A DNA stretch of 55,883 nt, taken from positions 1 through 55,883 of the forward strand of contig SSMV01000068.1 in NCBI GenBank assembly GCA_004799435.1. The letters run 5' to 3'. Shown piece after piece: positions 17,404 to 26,798 of this stretch. Position numbers and translations under genes: made by a program. The notes under the pieces were generated by a model. It saw only the letters and a list, made by a program, of their open reading frames with translations, did not search any database and had not been told where the DNA came from. The stretch's first letter is position 1. Each line of letters begins with the position of its first letter. This DNA comes from Bradyrhizobium sp. Lineage in GTDB: Bacteria; Pseudomonadota; Alphaproteobacteria; Rhizobiales; Beijerinckiaceae.

Positions 17404-20400
17404 GCGGCGCCAGGCTCGCCATTCCGCTGCCCGTCGTCGAGCGTCAGCGCGCTGCCTCCGACCCCGCGCGCTCGGCGTGGGTATCGGCCAACGCCGGTTC
17501 GGGCAAGACCCATGTGCTCACCCAGCGCGTCTTGCGCCTGCTCTATGCCGGCGCTGCGCCCTCGGCGATCCTCTGCCTGACCTTCACCAAGACAGCCGCC
17601 GCCAATATGGCGGCCAAGGTCTTCGAGACCCTCGCATCCTGGACGAGCCTCGACGATGCAGCGCTGAGCGCGCGGATCGTCGAACTGGGCGCGGCGAAGC
17701 CCGGCGATAACGAACTTGCCTTCGCCCGCCGCCTCTTCGCGCGCGCCATCGAGACGCCAGGCGGATTGAAGATCCAGACCATCCATGCCTTCTGCGAGCG
17801 GCTGCTGCATCTCTTTCCCTTCGAGGCCAATGTCGCAGCGGGCTTTCGCGTCGCCGACGAGCGCGAAGCCGATGCGCTACTCTCGGCGGCCCGCACGGCG
17901 GCCTTTGCTTCGGCATTCGCCGGAGCGGACGGGCGAGCCGCGATCGAACGCGTGGCGCGCGACGCCGGCGCCGACGGTTTCGACGAACTCATCGGCGAGG
18001 TGTTGAGGCGGCGGGCGACGCTGGAGGCGATTGGCGGCGCGCCAAGCTACGAGGGGACGCTGCGGCGCGCGCTCGGCCTTGGCGCGCGCGACACGATGGA
18101 GACGATCGCCAGGCAAATCGTCGCGCTGCATTGGCAATGGGCGGAATGGGCCGCGCAACTGAAGGAGGGCAGCGCCAACGATCGCAAACTGGCGGTGCAT
18201 CTCGATCGGGCGATCGCCATCGAGGACGAGGCGGCGCGGGCCGAGGCCTATCTGGAAGTCTTTTTCACCGGCGGCGGGTTTGGCGCGCCGCGCGGCGGCG
18301 AAGCGCGCGTCCTGGTGACGCAGACCCTCGCCAAGCGCCAACCCGATCTGTCGCAGCGCCTCGCCATCGAACAGGAAAGGCTGATCCCGCTGCGCGACCG
18401 TCTGCGCAACGCCGAAGCGCTGGAGCGCAGCGTCGCGCTTTATGCAATCGCCGAGGCGATGCTCAAGCGCTACACCGAAATCAAGGGCGCGCGCGGGTTG
18501 CTCGACTATGAGGATCTGATCGACCGCACCCGCGCGCTGCTGGAACGCGCCGACGCCGCCTGGGTGCTTTATAAGCTCGACGCGGCGGTCGAGCATATTC
18601 TGGTCGACGAGGCGCAGGACACGTCGCCGGCGCAATGGGCGATCCTGATCAAGCTCTGCGAAGAATTTCTGTCCGGCGCCGGCGCGCGCGCCAAAGCGCG
18701 TACGATCTTCGCCGTCGGCGACGAGAAGCAATCGATCTTCTCCTTTCAGGGCGCCGCGCCGCATATGTTTTCGCAGATGCGCCGTCTGCTTGAGGGCCGC
18801 CACGAAAAGGCCGATCTGCCTTTCGTCTCGGCGCAGCTCTCGATGTCGTTTCGCTCCGCGCCGACGATCCTCGAGAGCGTCGATCGCGTCTTCGCCCCCG
18901 AATATGCCTGGCGCGGGTTGACAGGCGAGCCGACCGGGCCGCCGCCTCATGAGGCGCTGCGCGTCGACATGCCCGGCCTTGTCGAGCTCTGGCCGGCGAT
19001 CGCCGGGACGAAAGCGCCGGAGCGCGAGGACTGGCGCATGCCACTCGACGTCGCTGGCGGCGCCGACCCGTCGCGAATTCACGCGCGCCGCATCGCCACG
19101 ACGATCAAGAACTGGCTGTCGCCCGGGTCGTCGGAACGCGTGGTCGATGTGGAAGCCGGCGCGACGCGGCGAATTCTTGCCGGCGACGTATTGATCCTCG
19201 TGCGCTCGCGCGGCGCCTTCTTCGAAGCGATGATCCGCGCGCTGAAGGAAAACGACATTCCGACCGCCGGCGCCGATCGTCTGACGCTCAATGAATCGCT
19301 CGCCGTCATGGACCTGGTCGCCGCCGGTCGCGCCGCGCTCACGCCCGAGGATGACTTGATCCTCGCGACCGTTCTCAAATCGCCGCTGATTGGCCTGACC
19401 GACGACGATCTCATCGAGATCGCGCCGAATCGCCCCGGCGCCCTGATCGAGGCGCTGGCGGAGGCGGGAGAACCGCGTTTCGCCGTGGCGCGCGAAAGGC
19501 TGGAGGCCTGGCGGCTGCAGTCGCGGGCGCGAACGCCTTTCGCCTTTTACGCCGCGCTGCTCGGCGCGGAGGGTGGCCGGCGCGCCCTGCTTGAGCGCCT
19601 GGGCCCCGAGGCCGCCGACCCGATCGATGAATTCATGGCGCTGGCGCTCGCCCATGAACGTCGGCAGGCGCCGTCGCTCAGCGATTTTCTCGCTGAGATC
19701 GAGACCGCCGACACGCCGATCAAACGCGACATGGAGGCGCGAAGCGACGGCGTGCGGGTGATGACGGTGCATGGCGCAAAAGGGTTGGAAGCGCCGATCG
19801 TTTTTCTTCCCGACACCAGCTCGACCTCCTATGTGCGTCAGACGGCGCGGCTCATCGAACTCACGGACGGCGACTCGGGCGCGCCGCCGCTCTTCGTCTG
19901 GGCGGCGCGAAAGGCCGAGGACTCCGAGGCGATCGCCGCAGCGCGCGCCCGCGCGCTGGCCGAGGCCGCCGGCGAGCATCGCCGCCTGCTTTATGTGGCG
20001 ATGACACGGGCCGCCCAGCGGCTGATCGTCTCCAGCCATCACGGCGTTAGAGGCCCCGATAGAGACAATTGGCGCGCTTTGATCGAAACCGGCCTCGCGG
20101 AGGGATCGCAAGCCGTTCCCGCGCCCTGGGATGCGACGGAGACGATCCAGAGACTTGGCGCGACGCCGGAGCCGGGCCCTGACATCGCGACGCGCGCTAT
20201 GCCGCAGGGCGTCGTCTGGCCGGCGTGGCTCAGCAGCCCGGCGCCGCGCGAAATGGCGGAAACCCCGCTCAAGCCCTCTCGCGCCGCGCCGCTTGCTCAT
20301 GGCGACGAAGCCGGCGCCGCGCGCCGTCAGGCCGGCGTGCTCATCCACGCGCTGTTGCAGCGTCTGCCTGAGCTCGCCCCCGAAGCGCGCCGTCCCGCCG

Positions 20401-20837
20401 CCGAACGCTTCCTCGCCGCGCAAGGCGAGGGGCTCGACGAGGCCACGCGAGCGCGCCTGATCGAGCGCGCCTTGGCGACGCTGGCGCGACCGGAACTGGC
20501 GCCGCTGTTCGCCGCCGGCTCGCGCGCGGAAGTGGCGATCGCCGGCGCGCTCGCCCGCGAGGGCGCGCCAGCGCTGACGATCGCCGGACGCATCGACCGC
20601 CTGGCGATCGCGCCCGACGCCATTCACATTGCCGATTACAAGAACGCCTCGCGGCCGCAGGGTGAGGCGCCGCGCGCCTATGTCGCGCAGCTTGCGCTTT
20701 ATCGCGCGGCGCTTAAAGCGATCTATTCGGAGCGGCCGATTCACGCGCTGCTGATCTGGCTGGACGGCGCGGAATCCGTCGAGTTCGAAGCCGCCGAACT
20801 TGACGCGGCGCTTGGAGAGCTGATCGTCTCAAGCTGA
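17400..20837 (+). CDS. addA: Double-strand-break repair helicase AddA
   Basis: AddA is the UvrD-type helicase-nuclease subunit of the AddAB complex. The 1145-residue protein has Walker A ANAGSGKTHVLTQRV (residues 30-44), helicase motifs CLTFTKTAAANMAAKV, HILVDEAQDTSPAQW (near 400), AVGDEKQSIFSFQGA and MTVHGAKGLEAPIVFLPDTS, and RLLYVAMTRAAQRL. A C-terminal nuclease domain carries HIADYKNASRP near residue 1077. Length and domain order match the alphaproteobacterial family. Its start overlaps the addB stop (ATGA), with GGAGG just upstream at 17392-17396. Confidence 0.97.
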   Translation: MSGARLAIPLPVVERQRAASDPARSAWVSANAGSGKTHVLTQRVLRLLYAGAAPSAILCLTFTKTAAANMAAKVFETLASWTSLDDAALSARIVELGAAKPGDNELAFARRLFARAIETPGGLKIQTIHAFCERLLHLFPFEANVAAGFRVADEREADALLSAARTAAFASAFAGADGRAAIERVARDAGADGFDELIGEVLRRRATLEAIGGAPSYEGTLRRALGLGARDTMETIARQIVALHWQWAEWAAQLKEGSANDRKLAVHLDRAIAIEDEAARAEAYLEVFFTGGGFGAPRGGEARVLVTQTLAKRQPDLSQRLAIEQERLIPLRDRLRNAEALERSVALYAIAEAMLKRYTEIKGARGLLDYEDLIDRTRALLERADAAWVLYKLDAAVEHILVDEAQDTSPAQWAILIKLCEEFLSGAGARAKARTIFAVGDEKQSIFSFQGAAPHMFSQMRRLLEGRHEKADLPFVSAQLSMSFRSAPTILESVDRVFAPEYAWRGLTGEPTGPPPHEALRVDMPGLVELWPAIAGTKAPEREDWRMPLDVAGGADPSRIHARRIATTIKNWLSPGSSERVVDVEAGATRRILAGDVLILVRSRGAFFEAMIRALKENDIPTAGADRLTLNESLAVMDLVAAGRAALTPEDDLILATVLKSPLIGLTDDDLIEIAPNRPGALIEALAEAGEPRFAVARERLEAWRLQSRARTPFAFYAALLGAEGGRRALLERLGPEAADPIDEFMALALAHERRQAPSLSDFLAEIETADTPIKRDMEARSDGVRVMTVHGAKGLEAPIVFLPDTSSTSYVRQTARLIELTDGDSGAPPLFVWAARKAEDSEAIAAARARALAEAAGEHRRLLYVAMTRAAQRLIVSSHHGVRGPDRDNWRALIETGLAEGSQAVPAPWDATETIQRLGATPEPGPDIATRAMPQGVVWPAWLSSPAPREMAETPLKPSRAAPLAHGDEAGAARRQAGVLIHALLQRLPELAPEARRPAAERFLAAQGEGLDEATRARLIERALATLARPELAPLFAAGSRAEVAIAGALAREGAPALTIAGRIDRLAIAPDAIHIADYKNASRPQGEAPRAYVAQLALYRAALKAIYSERPIHALLIWLDGAESVEFEAAELDAALGELIVSS

Positions 20838-20949
20838 CGGGAAGCTGACAGAAAAGTGCGAAAATTGCAGCAAAATCAGGTCTTTCACGGGCGTTGCCGC
20901 CCTCGCTGAGCCCTTATGAGGCCGCATTTGCCAACGAAGAGTCCGCCCC

Positions 20950-22371
20950 ATGATGACCAGCGTGGGACGGTTGCGTATCGGCCGGCGCGTCGCATCAAGC
21001 GGCGCAGAGCCTCAGCCCGAAACCGGGCGCAAGACATTCATTGGGGTCGCGGCCGCCTGCGTCGGCGCTGCGACCCTCGCGGCTTCCAGCGGCGCTGACG
21101 GCCAGAGCGCCACTGATCAGTCCCAAACGGAAGCGAGCCAATCTCAGGATCAGTCGGCGTCGTCGCTTCCACCCGGAATGGAGCGCTACGACCATCCGGT
21201 TTTTAAAGACGGCCATCTCTTGCTCTGGCACGGCGCCTGGCGCGACAGGGTCAAGATCACCCCCAAACCCGCCGCGCCAAGCCGCCCGGTTCAGGCCGTC
21301 GCCGCCCCCAAGCCCGTCGCCGCCCCCGCGGCCCAGCCCGTCGCCGCTCCGGCGCCGCAGGTGAAGACCGTTCCCGCGCAACAATCCGCCCCGGCGCATG
21401 AGTTTGTCGTTCTGGCCGACGCCGACGATTCCTGCGTAACGCGCCTGGCGGGCGAGTTCGCCGCCGCCGTCCATCTCGACGGCGTCGGCGTTCGCATCCT
21501 TCCCGGGCACGTAACGGCGAGCGCGCTCGCCGCGGCGGTTCAAAGCGACAGCGCCGATCTGGCCATCGCCCCGCTCGATGCGCTGCTCGCCAATCCGAAG
21601 ACAAGCGCCGGCTGGCGCGATCGCGCGCCCTTCGTCGCGCGATTGCCAGCCGAGCCGATCGAAATCGTCGCGCCGCGCGAGACCGCCGACATCCGCCAAC
21701 TCGCCGGACGCGATGTCGGCTACGGCGCGGCGGATAGTTCGTCGGCTTCCAGCGCCGCGATTCTTTTCAACACGCTCGGAATCGCGCCGCACGCCGTCTG
21801 TGCGCCGCTCGCTGCGCAGCTCGCCGATCTTGCCGCCGGCAAGCTTGCGGCAGTCGTGCTGGTCGACGGCCGCTGCTCGAAAGCACTCGCCGGTTTTGGC
21901 GCCGACCATCGCTTTCACGAGATCGCGGTCCACTGGTCGTCTGCGCTCGCGGCGCTTTATGTCCCCGCGCGGCTGACCGCGAAGGATCGCCCGAGCCTCA
22001 TCGACAGCGAGGAAAAGATCGACACGGTTGAGGCGCCGCGCGCGCTCTTCGCGCTCGACGCCGCGTCCGACACGCCGCGCGCTGCCGGCGCCGCGACGGT
22101 GGCGAAGTCCTTCTTCAACGGTTTCGATCGTCTGCTGGAGCCCGACCGAGACCAGGCTTGGCGCGCCGTCAATCTGGCAGCCGACGCGCCCTGGCCAAGG
22201 CTCAAGGCGGCGCAGGCCTGGGTTGACGACGCAGAGTCGGCGACCAACCCGCCGCTCGAAGCCTTCCGCTCCGTGGCGCGCAGCGTCGCTGCCGGATCGG
22301 ATGGGCCGGCGGCGCAGGATTCCGACCGTCTATTCGACAGTTTGATGCATTGGCGGGGGACAGCCCAATGA
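20950..22371 (+). CDS. Periplasmic TAXI-type binding protein with proline/alanine linker
   Basis: A 473-residue envelope protein. Residues about 27-52 form a hydrophobic signal or anchor (KTFIGVAAACVGAATLAASS). A Gln/Ser-rich stretch follows, then a proline/alanine-rich linker made of repeated APKPVAAPAAQPVAAP-type units. The C-terminal 330 residues look like a type 2 periplasmic binding protein of the TAXI group: SADLAIAPLDALLANPK, PIEIVAPRETADIRQLAGRDVGYGA-like lobe sequence, and GKLAAVVLVDGRCSKAL. No TRAP or other permease is encoded nearby, so it may be a structural or sensing protein rather than a transporter part. The Sel1-like gene 13 bases downstream should be co-transcribed. The start is an ATG pair at 20950/20953 with a weak purine-rich site. 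Confidence 0.72.
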   Translation: MMTSVGRLRIGRRVASSGAEPQPETGRKTFIGVAAACVGAATLAASSGADGQSATDQSQTEASQSQDQSASSLPPGMERYDHPVFKDGHLLLWHGAWRDRVKITPKPAAPSRPVQAVAAPKPVAAPAAQPVAAPAPQVKTVPAQQSAPAHEFVVLADADDSCVTRLAGEFAAAVHLDGVGVRILPGHVTASALAAAVQSDSADLAIAPLDALLANPKTSAGWRDRAPFVARLPAEPIEIVAPRETADIRQLAGRDVGYGAADSSSASSAAILFNTLGIAPHAVCAPLAAQLADLAAGKLAAVVLVDGRCSKALAGFGADHRFHEIAVHWSSALAALYVPARLTAKDRPSLIDSEEKIDTVEAPRALFALDAASDTPRAAGAATVAKSFFNGFDRLLEPDRDQAWRAVNLAADAPWPRLKAAQAWVDDAESATNPPLEAFRSVARSVAAGSDGPAAQDSDRLFDSLMHWRGTAQ

Positions 22372-22384
22372 ACGGAGGCGCATG

Positions 22385-22930
22385 ATGCCGATCTTGCTGA
22401 AGTCCGTGGCCGGCTTGTTTGCCGGCGTCGTTAGCGGAACCGTCGGCCTGGCGGTCTGGATGCCGGACGAAGCCAGACCGGTCCAACCCCATATCGCCGC
22501 CGTCGCGCTTCAACGCGTCGAGACGAGTGGGCCGTCGGAACTCGATAAAGCCGCGCTGAAGCGGTTGGCGCAGGCGATGGGCGCCGGCGACCCCGACCCC
22601 GTCGGCGCGCCGCGCGGACTTGAGACGCAGTCCGTCGGCCTGGCGAGCCCCGGCGACGACGCTCTGCGCCTGAGAGCGCAGGGATTGGTCGCGCTCGCCG
22701 GCGGCGAGGTCGCGGAGGCGCGCGCCTTCCTCGAACGCGCCGGCGAGGCGGGCGACGCCCGCGCCTATCTGGTGCTCGGCGACACCTATGACCCGACGAC
22801 GCTGGCGCGCCTCGGCGCGATCGGCATCAAGGGCGACGTGTCGCGCGCGGGCGACTATTATGCCCGCGCTCGCGAAGCCGGTCTCGCCGCAGCGAGCCCG
22901 CGCGTCGCCTCCGCCGAAATCGCGCAATAG
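22385..22930 (+). CDS. Membrane-anchored Sel1/TPR-like repeat protein
   Basis: About 181 residues with one N-terminal membrane segment (LLKSVAGLFAGVVSGTVGLA) followed by a soluble region. The C-terminal half reads as helix pairs of Sel1/TPR type: LVALAGGEVAEARAFLERAG, GDARAYLVLGDTYDP and GDVSRAGDYYARAREAGL. Such solenoids mediate protein contacts. The start is the second of two adjacent ATGs; GGAGG at 22374-22378 is 6 bases from 22385 but only 3 from 22382. It probably partners the TAXI-like protein upstream. No function can be assigned. Confidence 0.75.
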   Translation: MPILLKSVAGLFAGVVSGTVGLAVWMPDEARPVQPHIAAVALQRVETSGPSELDKAALKRLAQAMGAGDPDPVGAPRGLETQSVGLASPGDDALRLRAQGLVALAGGEVAEARAFLERAGEAGDARAYLVLGDTYDPTTLARLGAIGIKGDVSRAGDYYARAREAGLAAASPRVASAEIAQ

Positions 22931-22939
22931 CGCAATCGA

Positions 22940-22968
22940 CGCGGGTCGATTCTAGCGGTCGACCCGCG
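22940..22968. terminator. 10-bp-stem hairpin between convergent genes
   Basis: Arms CGCGGGTCGA (22940-22949) and TCGACCCGCG (22959-22968) are perfect complements around a 9-base loop. The hairpin covers the last codons of the minus-strand lipoprotein gene and lies just after the plus-strand Sel1-like gene. There is no T-run, so Rho-independent action is uncertain. Confidence 0.5.
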
Positions 22969-23977
22969 ACAACACGTCGGTCAAGGGATCGTTGGTCCAG
23001 GCGACGTTGACGAAGTCTTCGTGCTTGACGTCGCCGGAATCGACAAAGGCGACGACCCCGGCTCTGAGCGCGTCGGGCAGACCATTGTCGACGCGCACGC
23101 CGTCGCGCTGAAGCTGATCGCGCAAGGCGGCGTTCTGATCGTGGGACGAACTCGAGAAAGCGCTGATGAAGAAGGCGCCGCCATGCGCCGATTCGATCCA
23201 GCGCGCGAATTTGTCGCTTTCGCCATAGAGCGCGTCGAGCAGGATGACGCCGCGGATACGATCGCCGGCGCCGCCCTGGACCAGCGAATAGGCGGCCGGC
23301 ATATAGCCGCCGCTATAGGCGACGACGATCACCGGCATGCGGCGGAAGGCGGCGCGCCCGGCATTGGGATAGAGCTCGCCGAGCTTGGTCTCGGCCTCGT
23401 CGAGGAACTGAGCGAAGGCGCCGGGTCGCCAGAAATTGCCGGCGCTCGAATCCTGCGCATCGACCGCGAGCTGCGGCGCGACCATGACCGCATTGAGGTT
23501 GGACTGAGCGAGCTGGCGCACGGTCTGTTGGCGGTCGACCACATCGCGCGCCAGGATCGTCTGGTTGCCATGGAAATAGACGATGATCACCCCGGAGCGA
23601 TTGGGATCGAAATCCGCTCCGGCGGCGAAGAGCACGCGCCGGTCGTTATAGGTCGTGTCTTCCCAAAGCGTGCCGCCGCGTGGCGAGGAATGCGCGAGCC
23701 GGCCATCGACGCTGACGTCGAGAAACGGCCGCGATTGTCCGTTGTTGTCGGTGTCGGCGGGAATGGCGCCGCGATAGGGGAAAGCCGAATTCTTGAAATC
23801 GGCATAGGCGACGTGTCCCCCGCCCGCCGCCTGCATCTGCATGCCTGCCCCCGTCACGCCCGCGCTTGGGCCCGGTCCGGCGCTGTTGCATCCCGCAAGC
23901 GCCAGCGCCACAGCGCAGCCGGCAAGATATGCAAAAACGCGACTTGACCGAAAAACGCGACCTGGCCGAACGCTCAT
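22952..23977 (-). CDS. Alpha/beta-hydrolase-like lipoprotein
   Basis: A 341-residue predicted outer- or inner-membrane lipoprotein: a basic N-terminus, a hydrophobic stretch and the lipobox LAGC with Cys30 as the lipidation site. The body resembles an alpha/beta hydrolase: VIIVYFHGNQTILA is the oxyanion region and VIVVAYSGGYMPAAY carries a Ser-containing nucleophile elbow-like turn (YSGGY rather than GxSxG). VILLDALYG and a late KHEDFVNVAW follow. It lies 31 bases after the membrane synthase-like gene and is the last gene of the long minus-strand run. A serine hydrolase acting on envelope components is possible, but the atypical elbow leaves activity in doubt. Confidence 0.78.
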   Translation of the reverse strand: MSVRPGRVFRSSRVFAYLAGCAVALALAGCNSAGPGPSAGVTGAGMQMQAAGGGHVAYADFKNSAFPYRGAIPADTDNNGQSRPFLDVSVDGRLAHSSPRGGTLWEDTTYNDRRVLFAAGADFDPNRSGVIIVYFHGNQTILARDVVDRQQTVRQLAQSNLNAVMVAPQLAVDAQDSSAGNFWRPGAFAQFLDEAETKLGELYPNAGRAAFRRMPVIVVAYSGGYMPAAYSLVQGGAGDRIRGVILLDALYGESDKFARWIESAHGGAFFISAFSSSSHDQNAALRDQLQRDGVRVDNGLPDALRAGVVAFVDSGDVKHEDFVNVAWTNDPLTDVLSRVDR

Positions 23978-24008
23978 CGCGGGACCCCCGTCTCGTCCGG
24001 CGCCGACA

Positions 24009-26690
24009 CTAGGACAGGCGTCGCGGCGCGGAGCCCGATATTACGCCGAAGAAAGCGGGCAACGCCAGAAGATAGGCGCAGCCGGCAATTTCGATCACCG
24101 AGCCGAGGCCATAGTTTGTCGCGATCACCGGCGCGGCGGCGGCGCCGATCACCGAGAAACATCCGTTGACGCCCCACGCCCAGATGAACAGATGCTCCTT
24201 GCCGAGCCGCCCGAGCGTCGTCATCGCGGTCGGCATCGGGAAGCCCATCAGGAAGGCTGGCGGCGCGATGAAGGCGAAGCAAAGCGCGAGCCGCGCGGCA
24301 TAGGGCAAGGCGCCGATTGCGTCGAGCGCGTCATTGAGGAACAGCGCGTAGCCGATCAAGAGGCCACCGATGACGAGAAACAGACCCGGCATGAAGACGC
24401 GCATGATCGGCAGGATCCGCTCCGAGAGCAGCGCGCCCAGACCCGAGAACACCAGCATGCCGGTGATGAGGATCGAGGCCGAGACGGTTGGGTTGCCTAG
24501 CGCCATGACGAAATGGGCGATCAGCCCGACCTCAACCATGATGTAGCCGGCGCCCAGACAGGCGAAATAGACGACGCTGAGCGTCTTGCCGGGCGTCTTG
24601 GCGAAGATCGTGCGCCACCCCCACAGAATCGGGATCGCCAGCAGCGCGGCGGCGGCGACGCAAGCAATGCCGAGCGTCGCCCAGATCAGGAGATAGCCCC
24701 ATTCGTCCTGCAGCGGTTCGAGCCGGTCAGGATCGAACAACACCTGCGGCAGATCCTTGGTCTTCACGTAAGCCGCGAAATAGGGCGTATCATTGGTCAG
24801 CTTGCGCGTGCTGAACACATAGCGCGCGGCGATGTCGCTCCAGCCGCCATTGACCAGCGTGTGCCAGGCGAGACGTCCCATGACCGTGGACGGCAACGCG
24901 CCCTCGTCGGCGCCGCCCGGCGGCCCTCCCGACGGCGCCGTGGCGTCGTCGGGCGGCGCGGTCGGATCGACATCGGCATCCGCCTTGGTCGAACCGTCCG
25001 GCGGCGCGCTGTTGGGCGCGGAGAAGAACTGCGCGACATAGCCGCTCAGCGTGCGATCGGTCTGCGAGCCGTCGTAGAAATAGCCGGGCGAGTAGATTTC
25101 GTCGAAGGAAAGATCATGCGTATATTTGCGCAGCGTCGCGATCTCGCCGGCGCTGAAACCGCCGCGCTTATAGAGCACGGTCGCCGTCGAGAGATAGGAC
25201 GAAGCGACAAAGAACGAGTCGGCCATCTTGTCGCCGTCGAGCGCGCGTGATGCCGCGGCCATGGTCGTATAGAGCTTGAGCACCGATTTCGGCGGCTCTT
25301 CCTTGTTCCAGATGGTGACCGACAGCACGCCGCCCGGACTGAGCGCGCGCATATAGGTTTCCATCGCCTCTTCGGTGTAGGCGAATTTCTCGACCACGGC
25401 GAAGCCGCCGGGATTGGAGAGGCCGGTGGAATCGGCGAGGCTCAGGTCGATAACGTCGAATTTTTCTTTCGTCTGCGCGAGGAAATGGCGCCCCTCGTAA
25501 TCGATAACGCGCACCTTGCTCAGGATGTCGTCGGTGAAATTGCGGAAGACCGGATCGCGGAAGGCGGTCAGGATGGCGCGATTGCCCTCGGCGACCGTGA
25601 TGTCCTTCGAGCCTGAGCTCAACGCGACTTCGGTCGAAATGCCGCCGCCAAACTGCACCACGAAGGTCTTGGGGGCCTTCTTGATGATGTAGGGATAGTC
25701 CATCGGCAGATAATGGAAATAGGCCGCCTCTTTGGCGTCGAGGTGGCGCATCACGCCGATCGGGCCGTCGCTGTCGATATAGAGGCCGAGATAGGCGTTG
25801 GCCGGCATTTCCGGCAGGTTGAAGCCGGCGTTGTCCGAGAGACCCGGCGCGAAATGAAGGTAGGAGGTCGTATAGGCCTCGAGAAAGCCGAATGGCGACC
25901 AGCTCTCATAGACCTTCTTGGCCTCGGGCAATCGCCGCGCATAGGACGCGCCCTTGTAGTCATTGACGGCGAGGCGCGACAGGCCGAGCTCGGGCGCCGC
26001 CACAAAATGCAGGCCGAAGGCCACGGCGGCCGCGACGACAAGCGGCGCCAGCGCGCCACGTGCGCCGGGAATGAAGCTCCAGGCGATGCAGGCGGCGAAC
26101 CACAGCGCCAGAGGCGCGGCGATCAGATCGACCGGCTTGAAAACATACATCGCGCCAAGGAAGACAAGGCCGCTGAGGCCGGAGCCGGCGAGATCGGCGA
26201 AATAGACGCGCCCGAACGTCTTGTTGCTCTTGAGGAACACGCAGCCGAGGAAGACGGCGCCGCCGAGAAAGGGCGTTAGCGAGGCAAGGAAAATCTCGGC
26301 GAGTTTCCACTTCTGGTTGGGATCGGAGACCAGATAGATCGGGTTGAAGCCGAGCTGCTGGATGAAAAGATTGGCGCCGACCGCCAGCGGCCCCATCAGG
26401 CCGAGCCCGACCGTGGCGATGACCAGCCAATTCCGCGCGAACCAGTTTTTGGCGACCGCCATCACCGCGCTGGTGAGGCCGAAGCCAAGCATGGCGAGCG
26501 AAACGACCAGCGAGCCGAAATGCGTCCAATTGCCGACGGCGAAGACGCGCATGATGTCGATCTGCAGCGCGATCACCGAACCGGCGGCGAGACCGACGGC
26601 GAGATAAAGCGCCAGGCGGCCGCGCGGGCTCAGTTCGACGTCGCCCTCGACCGCCGGGGCGGCGAGCGGCGTTTCGACGCGCCTATCCAT
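24009..26690 (-). CDS. Large membrane protein with spermidine-synthase-like domain
   Basis: An 893-residue fusion. About seven membrane segments come first (LALYLAVGLAAGSVIAL, SLVVSLAMLGFGLTSAVMA and others). A Rossmann methyltransferase/spermidine-synthase-like domain follows, with FVVQFGGGISTEVAL, then RVIDYEGRHFLAQTKEKFDV. Next is a proline/acid-rich linker (PPDDATAPSGGPPGGADEG), and then six or more membrane segments ending near VIEIAGCAYLLALPAFF. Spermidine synthases make spermidine from putrescine and decarboxylated SAM. Membrane-fused relatives are common and mostly of unknown substrate. I chose the ATG at 26690 because GGGAG lies 8 bases upstream on this strand; the longer frame to 26759 adds an arginine-rich leader. 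Its neighbour at 26799 also has a SAM-binding fold. Confidence 0.87.
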   Translation of the reverse strand: MDRRVETPLAAPAVEGDVELSPRGRLALYLAVGLAAGSVIALQIDIMRVFAVGNWTHFGSLVVSLAMLGFGLTSAVMAVAKNWFARNWLVIATVGLGLMGPLAVGANLFIQQLGFNPIYLVSDPNQKWKLAEIFLASLTPFLGGAVFLGCVFLKSNKTFGRVYFADLAGSGLSGLVFLGAMYVFKPVDLIAAPLALWFAACIAWSFIPGARGALAPLVVAAAVAFGLHFVAAPELGLSRLAVNDYKGASYARRLPEAKKVYESWSPFGFLEAYTTSYLHFAPGLSDNAGFNLPEMPANAYLGLYIDSDGPIGVMRHLDAKEAAYFHYLPMDYPYIIKKAPKTFVVQFGGGISTEVALSSGSKDITVAEGNRAILTAFRDPVFRNFTDDILSKVRVIDYEGRHFLAQTKEKFDVIDLSLADSTGLSNPGGFAVVEKFAYTEEAMETYMRALSPGGVLSVTIWNKEEPPKSVLKLYTTMAAASRALDGDKMADSFFVASSYLSTATVLYKRGGFSAGEIATLRKYTHDLSFDEIYSPGYFYDGSQTDRTLSGYVAQFFSAPNSAPPDGSTKADADVDPTAPPDDATAPSGGPPGGADEGALPSTVMGRLAWHTLVNGGWSDIAARYVFSTRKLTNDTPYFAAYVKTKDLPQVLFDPDRLEPLQDEWGYLLIWATLGIACVAAAALLAIPILWGWRTIFAKTPGKTLSVVYFACLGAGYIMVEVGLIAHFVMALGNPTVSASILITGMLVFSGLGALLSERILPIMRVFMPGLFLVIGGLLIGYALFLNDALDAIGALPYAARLALCFAFIAPPAFLMGFPMPTAMTTLGRLGKEHLFIWAWGVNGCFSVIGAAAAPVIATNYGLGSVIEIAGCAYLLALPAFFGVISGSAPRRLS

Positions 26691-26798
26691 GCGCGCGGCT
26701 CCCGTCCGGCGCGCCTCGGCTGAGGCCGCCTCGAGCCGCCCGCAGTCCCTTCCCCGCATCCTTGAGATGCGGGGACAATGCGTTGCGAGCCGGAGCGA

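Noticed and set aside
17877-20744. A 955-codon open frame on the minus strand opposite addA
   Set aside because: It is rich in Arg, Gly and Ala with no motif. The plus-strand AddA has all helicase and nuclease motifs. Long antisense frames are expected in GC-rich DNA with third-position G/C.
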